From: Moheibacter sediminis
Lineage (GTDB): Bacteria; Bacteroidota; Bacteroidia; Flavobacteriales; Weeksellaceae
NCBI RefSeq assembly: GCF_900176425.1
Contig: NZ_FWXS01000011.1
Coordinates: 1 to 64,000 of the forward strand
Direction of reading: 5' to 3'
DNA length: 64,000 nucleotides
Shown here: piece by piece, positions 1 through 8,502 of the stretch
Numbering within the stretch: position 1 is the stretch's first letter
Layout of the letters: every line of letters begins with the position of its first letter
The notes under the pieces: generated by a model
Seen by the model: the letters and a program-made list of their open reading frames with translations, nothing else
Database searches by the model: none
Told to the model about the DNA's origin: nothing
Position numbers and translations under genes: made by a program

Positions 1-343
1 AAAATATAACAGAAAAGCAATTGCTCAATAATTTAAAATTTAGCTCAAGAAAAATACCCCGGTAATCCGGGGTATTTGATTTTAGAAGTAGGAATTTTTA
101 TAAATTAATTCTTAAAAAATTAAATTACAAGTTATTATATTTACGAAAATTTAAACTATTGATTATGAAGCATTAATTTCTAAATCAAATCGTAAAAAGA
201 AAAAAACAATGCGTTTAGTTTAGTAGATTTAAATTCTAATTAATAAGTACATTAACACATAAAAAATAATCAATAATTAACAATCAGGTAAAGTAAAATG
301 CCTCATTAAATCGGACATTTACGACCAATTAAAACCAAATAAT
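1..343. other. A+T-rich non-coding stretch at the left edge
   Basis: No convincing reading frame is visible. The only clear structure is the hairpin at 52-77, probably the end of a gene lying outside the window. The rest is very A+T-rich and serves as the upstream region of the small gene starting at 344. I see no full TTG-N17-23-TAnnTTTG promoter in it. Confidence 0.5.
52..77. terminator. Bidirectional hairpin terminator
   Basis: A perfect 11-bp stem (52-62 with 67-77, core ACCCCGG/CCGGGGT) closes a 4-nt TAAT loop. A-rich sequence on the left gives a U-rich tail for minus-strand transcripts, and TTTGATTTT follows on the plus strand. It presumably ends a gene outside the window. Confidence 0.65.
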
Positions 344-547
344 ATGAAAAGAGGAATTCATAAGTATGGATTATTAGCATTTTTATGGCTAACCTACACC
401 CTTCCTGCATTAGCAGACCCTAACGATCCAGATGATGGTGATGACCCACAAGCACCGATTGACAATTGGTTACTTTTATTAATATTAGCTGGAGTTGCTC
501 TGGGTATATATTTCATAATGAAAAATAAAAACAAGCAAATTGCATAA
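344..547 (+). CDS. Small PID-CTERM-like membrane protein
   Basis: A 67-residue protein. Residues 1-24 look like a signal peptide ending in ALA. An acidic Asp/Pro-rich linker (25-37) follows, then PID-N-W at 38-42, a hydrophobic segment (about 42-59) and a Lys/Asn tail. This PID plus membrane anchor plus basic tail layout matches the PID-CTERM class of small flavobacterial proteins, a putative protein-sorting signal; here almost nothing but the signal is encoded. The gene stands alone between two hairpins. Its function is unknown and no sorting enzyme is encoded nearby. The assignment rests on the motif and layout only. Confidence 0.6.
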   Translation: MKRGIHKYGLLAFLWLTYTLPALADPNDPDDGDDPQAPIDNWLLLLILAGVALGIYFIMKNKNKQIA

Positions 548-571
548 AAAATCACGATTAACTTCAACAAA

Positions 572-599
572 AAACCCGGAAATGAAAATCTCCGGGTTT
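572..599. terminator. Bidirectional terminator between the PID-CTERM gene and the M1 peptidase
   Basis: A 9-bp stem AAACCCGGA (572-580) / TCCGGGTTT (591-599) with a 10-nt loop, T-run on the right and A-run on the left, sits between two convergent genes and can end both. Confidence 0.8.
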
Positions 600-625
600 T
601 TATTTACAACAAATTTTTATTTGAT

Positions 626-2770
626 TTAGTTTTTCTTCCAAACATTATTTTTCAAATTCACATCAGCCGTTTCCAACTTTTTATCAACTTCAATTGACTT
701 CAACACTTTGTCAAATCCATACATTTTTTTCAGAGATTCTGGAGCAAAACGCCATACCTCGGCTTGGTATCTAATTTCCTGCGAGCTTCCATCTTCAAAA
801 TTGAAAGTTACTAGTAAAGGCATAACCATTCCTCCCACTTTTTCAAATTCAACTTCGTAAAAATACTTCGGCGATTTTGTAAATTCATTGGTAGTTTGCT
901 GTGCTAAAAATTCTTTCAAAACAGATGAATTGTAAATGTCTTTAGAATTTGATTTTGTCGTGAATTCAATTCTGTTTCCGTCTTTAGTTTCAACTTCTTT
1001 CGGGTACAATTGCGAAACATTTCTCACTCCCAAATCCACCACTTCAGTTGTGTAAAACCAACCTCTGATGAACCAATCCAAATCATTTCCGCTCGCATCA
1101 TCCAATGTCCTGAAAAAGTCCGCAGGCGTCGGGTGTTTAAACATCCATCGCTGTGCATAAGTTTTGAAAGCATAATCAAAATTTTCTTTTCCGACAATAG
1201 TATTTCTCAGGATAGCCAATCCGACCGCTGATTTCGAATAGCCTTCATCACCAAATTGTTTGTACAAATCGCCCTGTGTCATAATAGGCATCATCTGGTC
1301 TTGCGGTAATTGCATGTAGTTTACAATTTGTTCGGCTTTGTATCTTCTCGACGGGAAATCTTTGCTCCATTCCAGTTCAGTTATATTTTGAATATATGAA
1401 TTCAAACTTTCATCCATCCAAGTCCATTGACGTTCGTCCGAATTGACAATCATCGGGAAGAAATTGTGTCCTACTTCGTGAATGATCAAACTCACCAAAC
1501 CATACATCTGGTTTTCATCATGCGTGCCATCCGCTTTCGCTCTTCCCCCGTTGAAAGCAATCATCGGATATTCCATACCCTGTCTTTGAACACTTGCTGA
1601 AACCGCTTTTGGATAGGGATAATCAAATGTAAAATGCGAATACCATTTCAGCGTATGCGCCACAGCTTTGGTCGAATATTCTTTCCATAAATTTCCGCCC
1701 TCTTTAGGATAAACGGACTCTGCCATCGGTGTAAATTCCCCTATTTTTACCGCCATCGCGTCCCACATATAAGTTCTCGAAGAAGCAAATGCAAAATCAC
1801 GCACATTTTCCGCTTCGTATTTCCATGTTTTGGTTTTGCCACCGCTTCCTTCATTCATTCTTTTATTTGTTTCTTCTTCGGTAATAATCATTACAGGATT
1901 ATCAAAAGAAGTTCTTGCTTTCTGATAGCGTTGAAATTGTTCTTTGGTTAAAATTTCTTGTGCATTGGCAAATTTCCCTGTTGCATTCATCACATGATCC
2001 GAAGGAACAGTAATGTTTACTTTGAAATTTCCAAAAGGCAAAGCATATTCAGAACGCTGCCAATAAGGCATATTCTGCCAACCTTCGACATCGTTGTACA
2101 CACACATTCGCGGATAAAACTGTGCCATGGCGTAAACTTTTCCTTTTTCATTGGGCTCAAATCCATTTCGGTCGCCGACTTCAAAATAGTTAGGAATATT
2201 GTAAGACCATTTGATTTTAAATGTAAATTTTTCTTTGGGCTGAAGTGGTTTTGGTGGAATTACGCGCATCATGGTTTCATTGATGTAGTGAATTAAATCT
2301 TTGTCATTTGCATCTTTTACAAAATGAATTTTATAACCACCATCAAATTTTTCTTTCATAAATGTTTGGGCGAAATAATTGGCGTCAACCGGATTTTTAG
2401 GCGTTGAAACTTGGTTCACGTTATGAATCGGGGCATCTTTCTTACGGGTATTTTGGTCAAGTTGTACCCAAAGGTATTCCAGTACATCGGGGGAATTATT
2501 AGTATAAGTAATTATTTCCTCCCCATTCAAAATATCCTTTTCAGCATCGAGAATTAAATTCATTTCATAGTCCGCTTGCTGCTGGTAATATGCCGGTCCG
2601 GGTGCACCGGAAGCAGTTCTGTACTGATTGGGCGTGGGGAGCAAATCATACATTTGGTTAAATGGCGATTCTCCTTTGTGTCCTTTAGTGGTTTGGTAGT
2701 CGATTTTTTCTTGTGAAATCGTAAAAATAGGTAAGGCGGAAAGTACTGTAATTAAGATAAATTTCCTCAT
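626..2770 (-). CDS. M1 family zinc metallopeptidase, exported
   Basis: A 714-residue aminopeptidase-type enzyme. Residues 1-19 are a signal peptide, so it acts in the periplasm or at the outer membrane. The zinc site is complete: HEVGH at 431-435 with the third ligand E454 in the sequence WMDES, which is the HExxH-x18-E pattern of family M1. The substrate-recognition motif before it reads GMEYP rather than the textbook GAMEN, a variant I associate with Bacteroidota M1 enzymes. It probably trims N-terminal residues from peptides; its substrate cannot be told. It is monocistronic, ends at the shared terminator at 572-599 and is divergent from the MazG-like gene. Confidence 0.9.
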   Translation of the reverse strand: MRKFILITVLSALPIFTISQEKIDYQTTKGHKGESPFNQMYDLLPTPNQYRTASGAPGPAYYQQQADYEMNLILDAEKDILNGEEIITYTNNSPDVLEYLWVQLDQNTRKKDAPIHNVNQVSTPKNPVDANYFAQTFMKEKFDGGYKIHFVKDANDKDLIHYINETMMRVIPPKPLQPKEKFTFKIKWSYNIPNYFEVGDRNGFEPNEKGKVYAMAQFYPRMCVYNDVEGWQNMPYWQRSEYALPFGNFKVNITVPSDHVMNATGKFANAQEILTKEQFQRYQKARTSFDNPVMIITEEETNKRMNEGSGGKTKTWKYEAENVRDFAFASSRTYMWDAMAVKIGEFTPMAESVYPKEGGNLWKEYSTKAVAHTLKWYSHFTFDYPYPKAVSASVQRQGMEYPMIAFNGGRAKADGTHDENQMYGLVSLIIHEVGHNFFPMIVNSDERQWTWMDESLNSYIQNITELEWSKDFPSRRYKAEQIVNYMQLPQDQMMPIMTQGDLYKQFGDEGYSKSAVGLAILRNTIVGKENFDYAFKTYAQRWMFKHPTPADFFRTLDDASGNDLDWFIRGWFYTTEVVDLGVRNVSQLYPKEVETKDGNRIEFTTKSNSKDIYNSSVLKEFLAQQTTNEFTKSPKYFYEVEFEKVGGMVMPLLVTFNFEDGSSQEIRYQAEVWRFAPESLKKMYGFDKVLKSIEVDKKLETADVNLKNNVWKKN

Positions 2771-2917
2771 TGTGTTTGTGTGTTTGGGATAAAAATACGG
2801 TTTTGATTTTAAATTTTTGATTTAATTCAAATGGAAAATCATTAATTCTATAATCAATTAATACTTTATACTTAACCGAAGTTTATAATTAGATTTAACC
2901 AAATTAAAAATAATTTT

Positions 2918-3241
2918 ATGAGCAAAAGTGAATTGGATGAAATCATCAACCGTTCTCTGGAATTGAGAAAGAAGTACCATGAGTTGGAGCTCACACACCA
3001 CGGAAGTCACTGGTCTGTTGAAGAAGATGCTTTGGCTTTTCTGACCGATGCCGGATTGGTCGGAAGAAACATCATGTCGCAACAGGAACGCTGGCCGAAA
3101 GCCCACAGCGCATCTGAATTGGAACACAAAATCGGCGAAAGCATCTGGTGGTTGATTGTATTGGCAGACAGATCCGGAATGGATGTAAAAGCCGCTTTAG
3201 AAAACTTTTTATCTAAAACGGAAAAACTTTTGGATCAATGA
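2918..3241 (+). CDS. MazG-like protein
   Basis: A 107-residue all-alpha protein. The acidic cluster E35-E36-D37 followed by D44, and a second helix with E69 and E74 leading into a WWLIVLAD segment, resemble the metal-binding helices of MazG/all-alpha NTP pyrophosphohydrolases, which hydrolyse nucleoside triphosphates to monophosphates. The second-helix motif is not the classical one (Glu where Asp is usual), so activity is uncertain. The gene is alone on the plus strand between the divergent M1 peptidase gene and the convergent mpl gene. ATG at 2918 is the only good start. Confidence 0.55.
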   Translation: MSKSELDEIINRSLELRKKYHELELTHHGSHWSVEEDALAFLTDAGLVGRNIMSQQERWPKAHSASELEHKIGESIWWLIVLADRSGMDVKAALENFLSKTEKLLDQ

Positions 3242-3260
3242 TATTTTTGAATCGATTCAA

Positions 3261-4610
3261 TTAAGCAAACAATTCCTTCAAATCAATTCCACCAAAATTA
3301 GCGGAACTCATCATGAGAAAAACTTTTTGGGATTTGTCTGAACTGTCCAAATGACTTTTCAATTCATTTGAAGAAGTAAACACATAAATGGAATCATCAC
3401 CAAAAGCTGTGCGGATGTCATCCGGAGAAATGTGCTCCATGCGTTTAATTGCTAATGCTTCAGGATTGTAATAAACGATTTTCTCATCCGCTTTATCCAG
3501 CGTACCTTTGTATTGCGAAAGGAATTCAGGATTCAAACTGCTGTAAGTATGCAGCTCCAGACAAGCAATTAATTTTCTATTTTCAAATTGTTCTTTGACT
3601 GCGTTGGTAGTCGAAATCACTTTACTCGGCGCGTGTGCAAAGTCTTTGTATGCTGCGAAATCTTTGGTTCTGTTTATCAACTCCAAACGTTTTGACGCAC
3701 CTTTGAAAGATTGAATCGCTTCATAAAAATCATCGTCCATGATTTGCAATTGGTTACAAATCAATCTTGCGCCTTCCAAATTATTCAAATTGTGTTTCCC
3801 GAAAACATCCAATGGCACCGGACCTTCTTCGGTTTGAAGGAAGGTGATACCGTCTTCTATTGTGTATTCAGGCGTTTTGTATGGAAATTTTTTCAATGCT
3901 TTTTCTGATTGTTCGACCACTTTTACAACCTCTTCATCTTCAGAATTATAAATCAAAGCACCTCCGTTGGTAATGCTTTCCACAAACAATTCAAACTGGT
4001 GGATGTAATTTTCAAAAGTCGGAAATACATTCACATGATCCCAGGCAATTCCGCTGATCAAAGCAATATTGGGTTGATACAATAAAATTTTCGGTCTTCT
4101 GTCCAAAGCAGAAGAAAGGTATTCGTCGCCTTCCATGACCATAAAATCGTTTTCTTCGGTCAATTTTACCATGACATCAAAACCTTCCAATTGCGCACCG
4201 ACCATATAATCCACTTCTTTGTGGTGGAAATGCAAAACATGCAAAACCATAGAAGTGATAGTCGTTTTCCCATGTGAACCAGCGATTACAACACGGGTTT
4301 TGTCTTTGGATTGTTCATAAAGGTATTCCGGATAAGAATAAATTTTAACACCCAATTCCTGTGCTTTCTCCATTTCAGGATTGTCGGCATGTGCGTGCAT
4401 TCCGAGAATTACCGCATCTAAATCAGCAGTGATTTTCTCAGGAAACCAACCCATTTCTTCAGGTAAAAGTCCACGTTGTTTCAATCGGGTGCTCGAAGGT
4501 TCGAAAATGGCATCGTCTGAGCCGGTTACCTGATAACCTTTTTCGTGTAATGCGATGGCTAAATTGTGCATCGCACTTCCTCCGATAGCGATAAAATGGA
4601 CTTTTTTCAT
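3261..4610 (-). CDS. mpl: UDP-N-acetylmuramate:L-Ala-gamma-D-Glu-meso-DAP ligase (murein peptide recycling)
   Basis: A 449-residue Mur-ligase-fold cytoplasmic enzyme. The N-terminal Rossmann segment has IGGSAMHN (9-16), the ATP site is GSHGKTT at 111-117, and DEYLSSALDRRPK followed by ISGIAWDHVNVF is typical of Mpl rather than MurC. It reattaches recycled tripeptide to UDP-MurNAc, feeding the cytoplasmic murein pathway. A separate true MurC lies in the dcw cluster (28874-30217), which supports this call. Next downstream on the strand there is nothing; upstream, 33 nt away, lies the acyltransferase gene. Confidence 0.87.
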   Translation of the reverse strand: MKKVHFIAIGGSAMHNLAIALHEKGYQVTGSDDAIFEPSSTRLKQRGLLPEEMGWFPEKITADLDAVILGMHAHADNPEMEKAQELGVKIYSYPEYLYEQSKDKTRVVIAGSHGKTTITSMVLHVLHFHHKEVDYMVGAQLEGFDVMVKLTEENDFMVMEGDEYLSSALDRRPKILLYQPNIALISGIAWDHVNVFPTFENYIHQFELFVESITNGGALIYNSEDEEVVKVVEQSEKALKKFPYKTPEYTIEDGITFLQTEEGPVPLDVFGKHNLNNLEGARLICNQLQIMDDDFYEAIQSFKGASKRLELINRTKDFAAYKDFAHAPSKVISTTNAVKEQFENRKLIACLELHTYSSLNPEFLSQYKGTLDKADEKIVYYNPEALAIKRMEHISPDDIRTAFGDDSIYVFTSSNELKSHLDSSDKSQKVFLMMSSANFGGIDLKELFA

Positions 4611-4643
4611 GAATTAAAATAATATGGAAAAACGTGAATTCAT

Positions 4644-5459
4644 TTAACTAAAGAAATCCTGTGGCTCACGGTCCTGTAGAATTTCATCAAGGGATTTAAC
4701 CTTTAAAAATTTAGGCGATTGTTCGATTGCATCCATGATTTTTTCCATGATTTGATTGGCATTTTCATTTTCAAAATCAAATTGCAAAGGTTCTTTGAAT
4801 TTCATGGTGGCTCTCACCCCTAACTTTTTCATTTTCAAACCTTTTTTATCAAACGCTCTGCGGAATCCGTCAATCACAACCGGAACAACAATTGGATTCG
4901 TTTTCTTCACCAATAATGCCGTTCCTCTCCTACCCGGCGCAAATGCCGTAGTTGTTCCTTGAGGGAAAGTTACAACCCAACCGTTATTCAATGCTTTTTC
5001 TATGTTTGAAATTTCAGAAACATCTACTTTTCGGTTGATGTCTTTGCCGGCTTCCCGCCAAGTTCTTTTCACCATAATCGCTCCTGTGTATGCAAATAAT
5101 TTGGTCAAAATATTATTCTTCATCGTTTCTTCCGCTGCGATGTAATAAAAATCTGTCTTAGGATTTAAGAGGTAAACCGGATTTTTAATCGTGTCTTTGA
5201 AGCCGTTTTTGACACTGCAAAAAACATGGTACATTGCAAAAACATCTGCGAAATATGTCTGGTGATTGGATACGAAAAGCACATTGGTATTGGGTAAATT
5301 CATCAAATGTTCAGTCCCAGAAACTTTTAGTTTATTGAACCCATTGTAGCGGTTATAAGTGAATCCTCCAAAAAGAAAAATCAAACTTCTTTTTAAAAAA
5401 TATAAATGCCCGAAAGCGTCTCTGTACACATTTTTCTTAACTGCTTTCTGTTTCGCCAT
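4644..5459 (-). CDS. PlsC-type lysophospholipid/1-acylglycerol-3-phosphate acyltransferase
   Basis: A 271-residue member of the PlsC superfamily, which acylates lysophospholipids or lysophosphatidate at the inner membrane. Motif I reads NHQTYFAD, with H66 and D72 separated by five residues, where the classical motif is HX4D. Motif III reads FPQGT (165-169), Gln replacing the usual Glu. The fold signature is otherwise clear, including the hydrophobic N-terminal region (22-34). Both deviations make the exact acceptor uncertain. It follows the Nudix gene by 31 nt on the same strand, and a TAAATTTG element (plus strand 5486-5493) sits inside the Nudix gene's end, so it may also have its own promoter. 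Confidence 0.8.
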   Translation of the reverse strand: MAKQKAVKKNVYRDAFGHLYFLKRSLIFLFGGFTYNRYNGFNKLKVSGTEHLMNLPNTNVLFVSNHQTYFADVFAMYHVFCSVKNGFKDTIKNPVYLLNPKTDFYYIAAEETMKNNILTKLFAYTGAIMVKRTWREAGKDINRKVDVSEISNIEKALNNGWVVTFPQGTTTAFAPGRRGTALLVKKTNPIVVPVVIDGFRRAFDKKGLKMKKLGVRATMKFKEPLQFDFENENANQIMEKIMDAIEQSPKFLKVKSLDEILQDREPQDFFS

Positions 5460-5490
5460 TAGTCTTTCCTCTAATTAATTGAGCACAAAT

Positions 5491-6120
5491 TTACAGCTTT
5501 TCCAACAAAGAATTGAATTCGCTTAAAATCATTGCAGTTGCTCCCCAAATAAATTCATTTTCTCCGATTTCATAGCCCGGGATTTCCACTGTATTTCCTG
5601 AGAAAGATTTCTCAAAAGAAATAGGTTCAGCATTTAAAAATGCTTCCAAATCTATAGGAACAATCTCTGCAACTTCCATTTCATCTGGGAAAAACTCAGG
5701 TGTTCCGTGGTAAATTCCGATAAAAGGATAAACCAAAAAATTACTCGGCGGAATGTACAATTCCGTCAGTTGGCCGATGATTTCTATATTTTCTTCTTCG
5801 ATACCTAATTCCTCAATCGTTTCGCGAAGCGCCGTGTATTGTAAATTGATATCTTCCGGCTCGAAAGAACCGCCAGGTAGCGAATATTGGTTAGAATGCA
5901 CGCCTTCGTATGTATGACGCAGCATTACCGGAAACTCCACATCGCCTTCGTCATTTTCGTACAAAAGAATCATCACTGAAGCAATTCTTGGATTTGTTTT
6001 TTTTATTTCTTCCAAATCATAATGCTGCCTGTACGGCGGAGAAAGCAATTTTTGCGCTTCAAATCCGGGCAGTTCTGATTGGAAATTTTCAATTTTATCT
6101 TTTAATTGACTTAAGTACAT
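5491..6120 (-). CDS. Nudix hydrolase, CoA pyrophosphatase-like
   Basis: A 209-residue protein with a Nudix box around 83-107: GG at 83-84 and the metal-binding helix RETIEELGI from R99, matching REUxEExGU. The spacing between GG and RE, with EPED between, and the preceding HSNQYSLPGG resemble the NudL/NUDT7 group that cleaves CoA and related dinucleotides; this is family inference, as the CoA-specific motif is only partly visible. The start codon lies 5 nt past a TAATTTTG element (minus strand, 6132-6125), suggesting a very short or absent leader. It probably heads a transcript with the acyltransferase and mpl. Confidence 0.8.
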   Translation of the reverse strand: MYLSQLKDKIENFQSELPGFEAQKLLSPPYRQHYDLEEIKKTNPRIASVMILLYENDEGDVEFPVMLRHTYEGVHSNQYSLPGGSFEPEDINLQYTALRETIEELGIEEENIEIIGQLTELYIPPSNFLVYPFIGIYHGTPEFFPDEMEVAEIVPIDLEAFLNAEPISFEKSFSGNTVEIPGYEIGENEFIWGATAMILSEFNSLLEKL

Positions 6121-6124
6121 TTGG

Positions 6125-6132
6125 CAAAATTA
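6125..6132 (-). promoter_or_regulatory. -7 element (TAATTTTG) abutting the Nudix start
   Basis: Read on the minus strand, TAATTTTG matches the Bacteroidota TAnnTTTG box. Its final G is at 6125 and the ATG begins at 6120, about where transcription would start. No TTG -33 element is found at the expected distance. Confidence 0.35.
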
Positions 6133-6159
6133 AGGGAATCACTTTGATATAAAAAACGC

Positions 6160-6183
6160 AGAGACGCAATGCTTCACGTCTCT
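6160..6183. repeat. REP-like palindrome AGAGACG...CGTCTCT
   Basis: An inverted repeat with a 7-bp perfect stem (6160-6166 with 6177-6183) around CAATGCTTCA lies between the CPxCG gene and the Nudix gene. It resembles the short dispersed GAGACG/CGTCTC palindromes found between genes in many bacteria. It has no U-tract, so I do not call it a terminator. Confidence 0.45.
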
Positions 6184-6205
6184 ACAAATTATTTACTTTA
6201 AAAAT

Positions 6206-6388
6206 TTACTGCTCCAAACTAATTGCTTCAAAAGCCATTAATTCTCCCTCTTCGCAAGTGGCAATGATTTCGATCGGGTTGCAACAAACTTCGCAATCTT
6301 CCACATATTTCTGATACGGAACCGAAGTATCAACCAGCATTGAAATTTCTTCCCAGCAATGAGGACAAGTGAAAAAGTGTTCGTACAT
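6206..6388 (-). CDS. CPxCG-motif cysteine-rich protein
   Basis: A 60-residue protein with two cysteine knuckles: CPHC at 8-11 and CEVCC at 32-36, which together can bind one zinc ion. The arrangement and the acidic C-terminal half match the small CPxCG cysteine-rich family. The role is unknown; family members are presumed cytoplasmic zinc-ribbon proteins. It is transcribed downstream of scoB with a 57-nt gap that contains a small TTTGTC/GACAAA palindrome. Confidence 0.78.
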   Translation of the reverse strand: MYEHFFTCPHCWEEISMLVDTSVPYQKYVEDCEVCCNPIEIIATCEEGELMAFEAISLEQ

Positions 6389-6445
6389 AATAACTAAACT
6401 ATTTTAAATTTTAGATCCCTCTTTTGTCGGAATGACAAAGAAAAA

Positions 6446-7102
6446 CTAAAAAATCATTTCAGGAATTTCTCCTTCGATGATTAGATCACCTTCAGTTGCT
6501 GCTTGAATTTGTTCTACAGAAACACCTGGCGCGCGTTCCAAAAGTTTAAAGCTTCCGTTTTCAATGCTCATTACGCACAAATCGGTTACCACTTTTTTCA
6601 CGCAGTTTACTCCCGTCAATGGAAGCGTACATTTTTTCAGAATTTTTGATTCTCCGGCTTTGTTGGCATGCATCATCGCAACTATGATGTTTTCTGCGGA
6701 AGCCACCAAATCCATCGCGCCGCCCATTCCTTTGACCATTTTTCCTGGAATTTTCCAATTAGCAATGTCACCATTCTGGTCAACTTCCATCGCGCCGAGA
6801 ACAGTCAAATCAACGTGTTTTCCACGGATCATCCCGAAACTCATCGCCGAGTCAAAAAATGATGCACCGTCCATCGTCGTGATCGTTTGTTTTCCGGCAT
6901 TGATGACATCAGCGTCTTCTTCGCCTTCAAATGGAAACGGCCCCATTCCCAAAACTCCGTTTTCACTTTGAAATTCCACTTCGATTCCCTGTGGAATGTA
7001 ATTCGCCACCAAAGTCGGAATCCCGATTCCAAGGTTTACGAAATATTTATCTTTTAATTCTTTTGCGATGCGTTGTGCTATTTGTTCTTTATTTAGTGCC
7101 AT
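6446..7102 (-). CDS. scoB: 3-oxoacid CoA-transferase subunit B
   Basis: A 218-residue beta subunit of succinyl-CoA:3-ketoacid CoA-transferase. The catalytic glutamate is E47 in SENGVLGMG, the family's active-site signature, and INAGK and PGKMVKGMGGAMDL are further conserved blocks. With subunit A it moves CoA between succinyl-CoA and acetoacetate, in ketone-body and branched-chain/leucine breakdown. The A subunit gene lies upstream at 7724-8422 but is separated from this gene by a lipoprotein gene (7146-7700), whereas the two are normally adjacent or overlapping. The substrate preference (succinate versus acetate) cannot be read from sequence. Confidence 0.9.
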   Translation of the reverse strand: MALNKEQIAQRIAKELKDKYFVNLGIGIPTLVANYIPQGIEVEFQSENGVLGMGPFPFEGEEDADVINAGKQTITTMDGASFFDSAMSFGMIRGKHVDLTVLGAMEVDQNGDIANWKIPGKMVKGMGGAMDLVASAENIIVAMMHANKAGESKILKKCTLPLTGVNCVKKVVTDLCVMSIENGSFKLLERAPGVSVEQIQAATEGDLIIEGEIPEMIF

Positions 7103-7145
7103 TTTTTAACTTTTTATTTTCGTCTAATCAACCTCTTTCTCTATT

Positions 7146-7700
7146 TTATTTTTGAATTTTCCTGTATTCTTTTCTTGGAATTTTTATATACTCGATAGCA
7201 TCATGAGTGACAATATCTAAGTCAATCCATATATTCAAATTTCTTTTTTCTCCTTTTTTAATTTCAAAATTCCCCATATCTAATGTACGATTCTGTTTAT
7301 TCCTTTCACCTGCACAATTAATATTCATAAACACTTCATATTCTCCGGATTCTATTTGAACCGTTTTACGGTTAAAATCTTCAAAATCTAAACAAATCAA
7401 TGGATAAGAATATTCTCTTTTATTTAAGTTTTTAAATACTATCTCTGCTTCAAAAAAATCATTACAAAATTCACAAATGGCAGAGTACCCCTGAGGAGCA
7501 CTTAACATCATTTGTTGTTCATTAAAATAAGTAATTTCCGCAATACTATCATTCTTTGTTTCTATTAAATTATCAGAGAATCCAGATGAAAAATAATAGT
7601 TAGTAATTCCAATATCTCTAACAGTAGTAACATATCTTGTACATCCTTGAAAAAAGAAAATAATTATAATAAAGCATAAAAGAGATTTATATGATTTCAT
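7146..7700 (-). CDS. Hypothetical lipoprotein inserted between the CoA-transferase subunits
   Basis: I do not recognise this 184-residue protein. The ATG at 7700 gives a signal peptide with a lipobox ending FFFQGC (Cys20), so it should be an envelope lipoprotein. The rest looks like a beta-rich domain with a CEFC pair in the middle and a further cysteine in NINCAGE. The upstream TTG (7706) is a weaker start. Its sequence is visibly more A+T-rich than the scoA and scoB genes on either side, and it is transcribed with them (23-nt and 43-nt gaps), which suggests insertion into an ancestral two-gene operon. Confidence 0.7.
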   Translation of the reverse strand: MKSYKSLLCFIIIIFFFQGCTRYVTTVRDIGITNYYFSSGFSDNLIETKNDSIAEITYFNEQQMMLSAPQGYSAICEFCNDFFEAEIVFKNLNKREYSYPLICLDFEDFNRKTVQIESGEYEVFMNINCAGERNKQNRTLDMGNFEIKKGEKRNLNIWIDLDIVTHDAIEYIKIPRKEYRKIQK

Positions 7701-7723
7701 TTTCAAATCAGCACATCTTCAAA

Positions 7724-8422
7724 TTACCGTTGGCGAACGGTTCTCTGCTCAATTCTTTTCTCATACTTTTCCCCTTGGAAGATTCGCTGAACAAAAATTC
7801 CCGGAATATGAATTTGATTGGGATCTAATTCTCCTGCCGGAACCAATTCCTCGACTTCTGCCACCGTAATTTTTCCGGCGCCAGCCATCGGTGCATTGAA
7901 ATTTCTCGCCGTTCCTTTGAAAATTAAATTTCCGGCTGTATCGCCTTTCCATGCTTTTACAAAAGAAAAATCTGCTTTGTAAGCCGGTTCTAAGACATAC
8001 ATTTTTCCGTCAAATTCACGCGTTTCTTTCCCGAAAGCTACTTCCGTCCCATAACCTGCCGGAGTGAAAACTGCCGGAAATCCATGTTGGGCAGCCCGGC
8101 ATTTTTCTGCCAAAGTTCCTTGTGGCGTTAATTCAACATCCAATTCTCCGCTGAGCATTTGGCGTTCGAATTCATCATTTTCCCCGACATATGAAGAAAT
8201 CATTTTTTTGATTTGTTTGTGTTGGAGCAAAAATCCCAATCCAAAATCGTCCACACCTGCATTGTTGGAAATACAAGTAATGTCCTTGATCCCCAATCGA
8301 ACCAATTCTCCAATTATATTTTCAGGAATCCCGCAAAGCCCAAAACCGCCAACCATAAAGGTCATTCCATCCTTCACGCCTTCCAAAGCAACCTGCACAT
8401 TATCTACTTTTTTGTTAATCAT
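7724..8422 (-). CDS. scoA: 3-oxoacid CoA-transferase subunit A
   Basis: A 232-residue alpha subunit of the CoA-transferase. [10 protein letters not shown] (25-34) and the ISNNAG and GTLAEKCRA segments are family hallmarks, and the mid-protein [10 protein letters not shown] block is also typical. It forms the heteromeric enzyme with ScoB (6446-7102). The ATG at 8422 is the natural start. The gene is divergent from the O-methyltransferase gene, with an 80-nt shared upstream region. Confidence 0.9.
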   Translation of the reverse strand: MINKKVDNVQVALEGVKDGMTFMVGGFGLCGIPENIIGELVRLGIKDITCISNNAGVDDFGLGFLLQHKQIKKMISSYVGENDEFERQMLSGELDVELTPQGTLAEKCRAAQHGFPAVFTPAGYGTEVAFGKETREFDGKMYVLEPAYKADFSFVKAWKGDTAGNLIFKGTARNFNAPMAGAGKITVAEVEELVPAGELDPNQIHIPGIFVQRIFQGEKYEKRIEQRTVRQR

Positions 8423-8475
8423 TTATGTTTGTTTTGAATGCGGATAAAAATACAAAATAATTTTACCGAAATGTT

Positions 8476-8483
8476 TATTTTTG
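8476..8483 (+). promoter_or_regulatory. -7 element (TATTTTTG) for the O-methyltransferase gene
   Basis: TATTTTTG matches TAnnTTTG and lies 19 nt before the ATG at 8503. No TTG is seen at the standard upstream spacing, so support is partial. Confidence 0.35.
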
Positions 8484-8502
8484 TAGAATTAATGAGCCTT
8501 CG

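Noticed and set aside
2858-3127. 89-codon minus-strand frame opposite the MazG-like gene
   Set aside because: It lies fully antisense to a gene with clear family motifs and has no protein-like features of its own.
6564-6971. 135-codon plus-strand frame opposite scoB
   Set aside because: Antisense shadow of a well-conserved enzyme gene; its composition reflects the complement of scoB codons.
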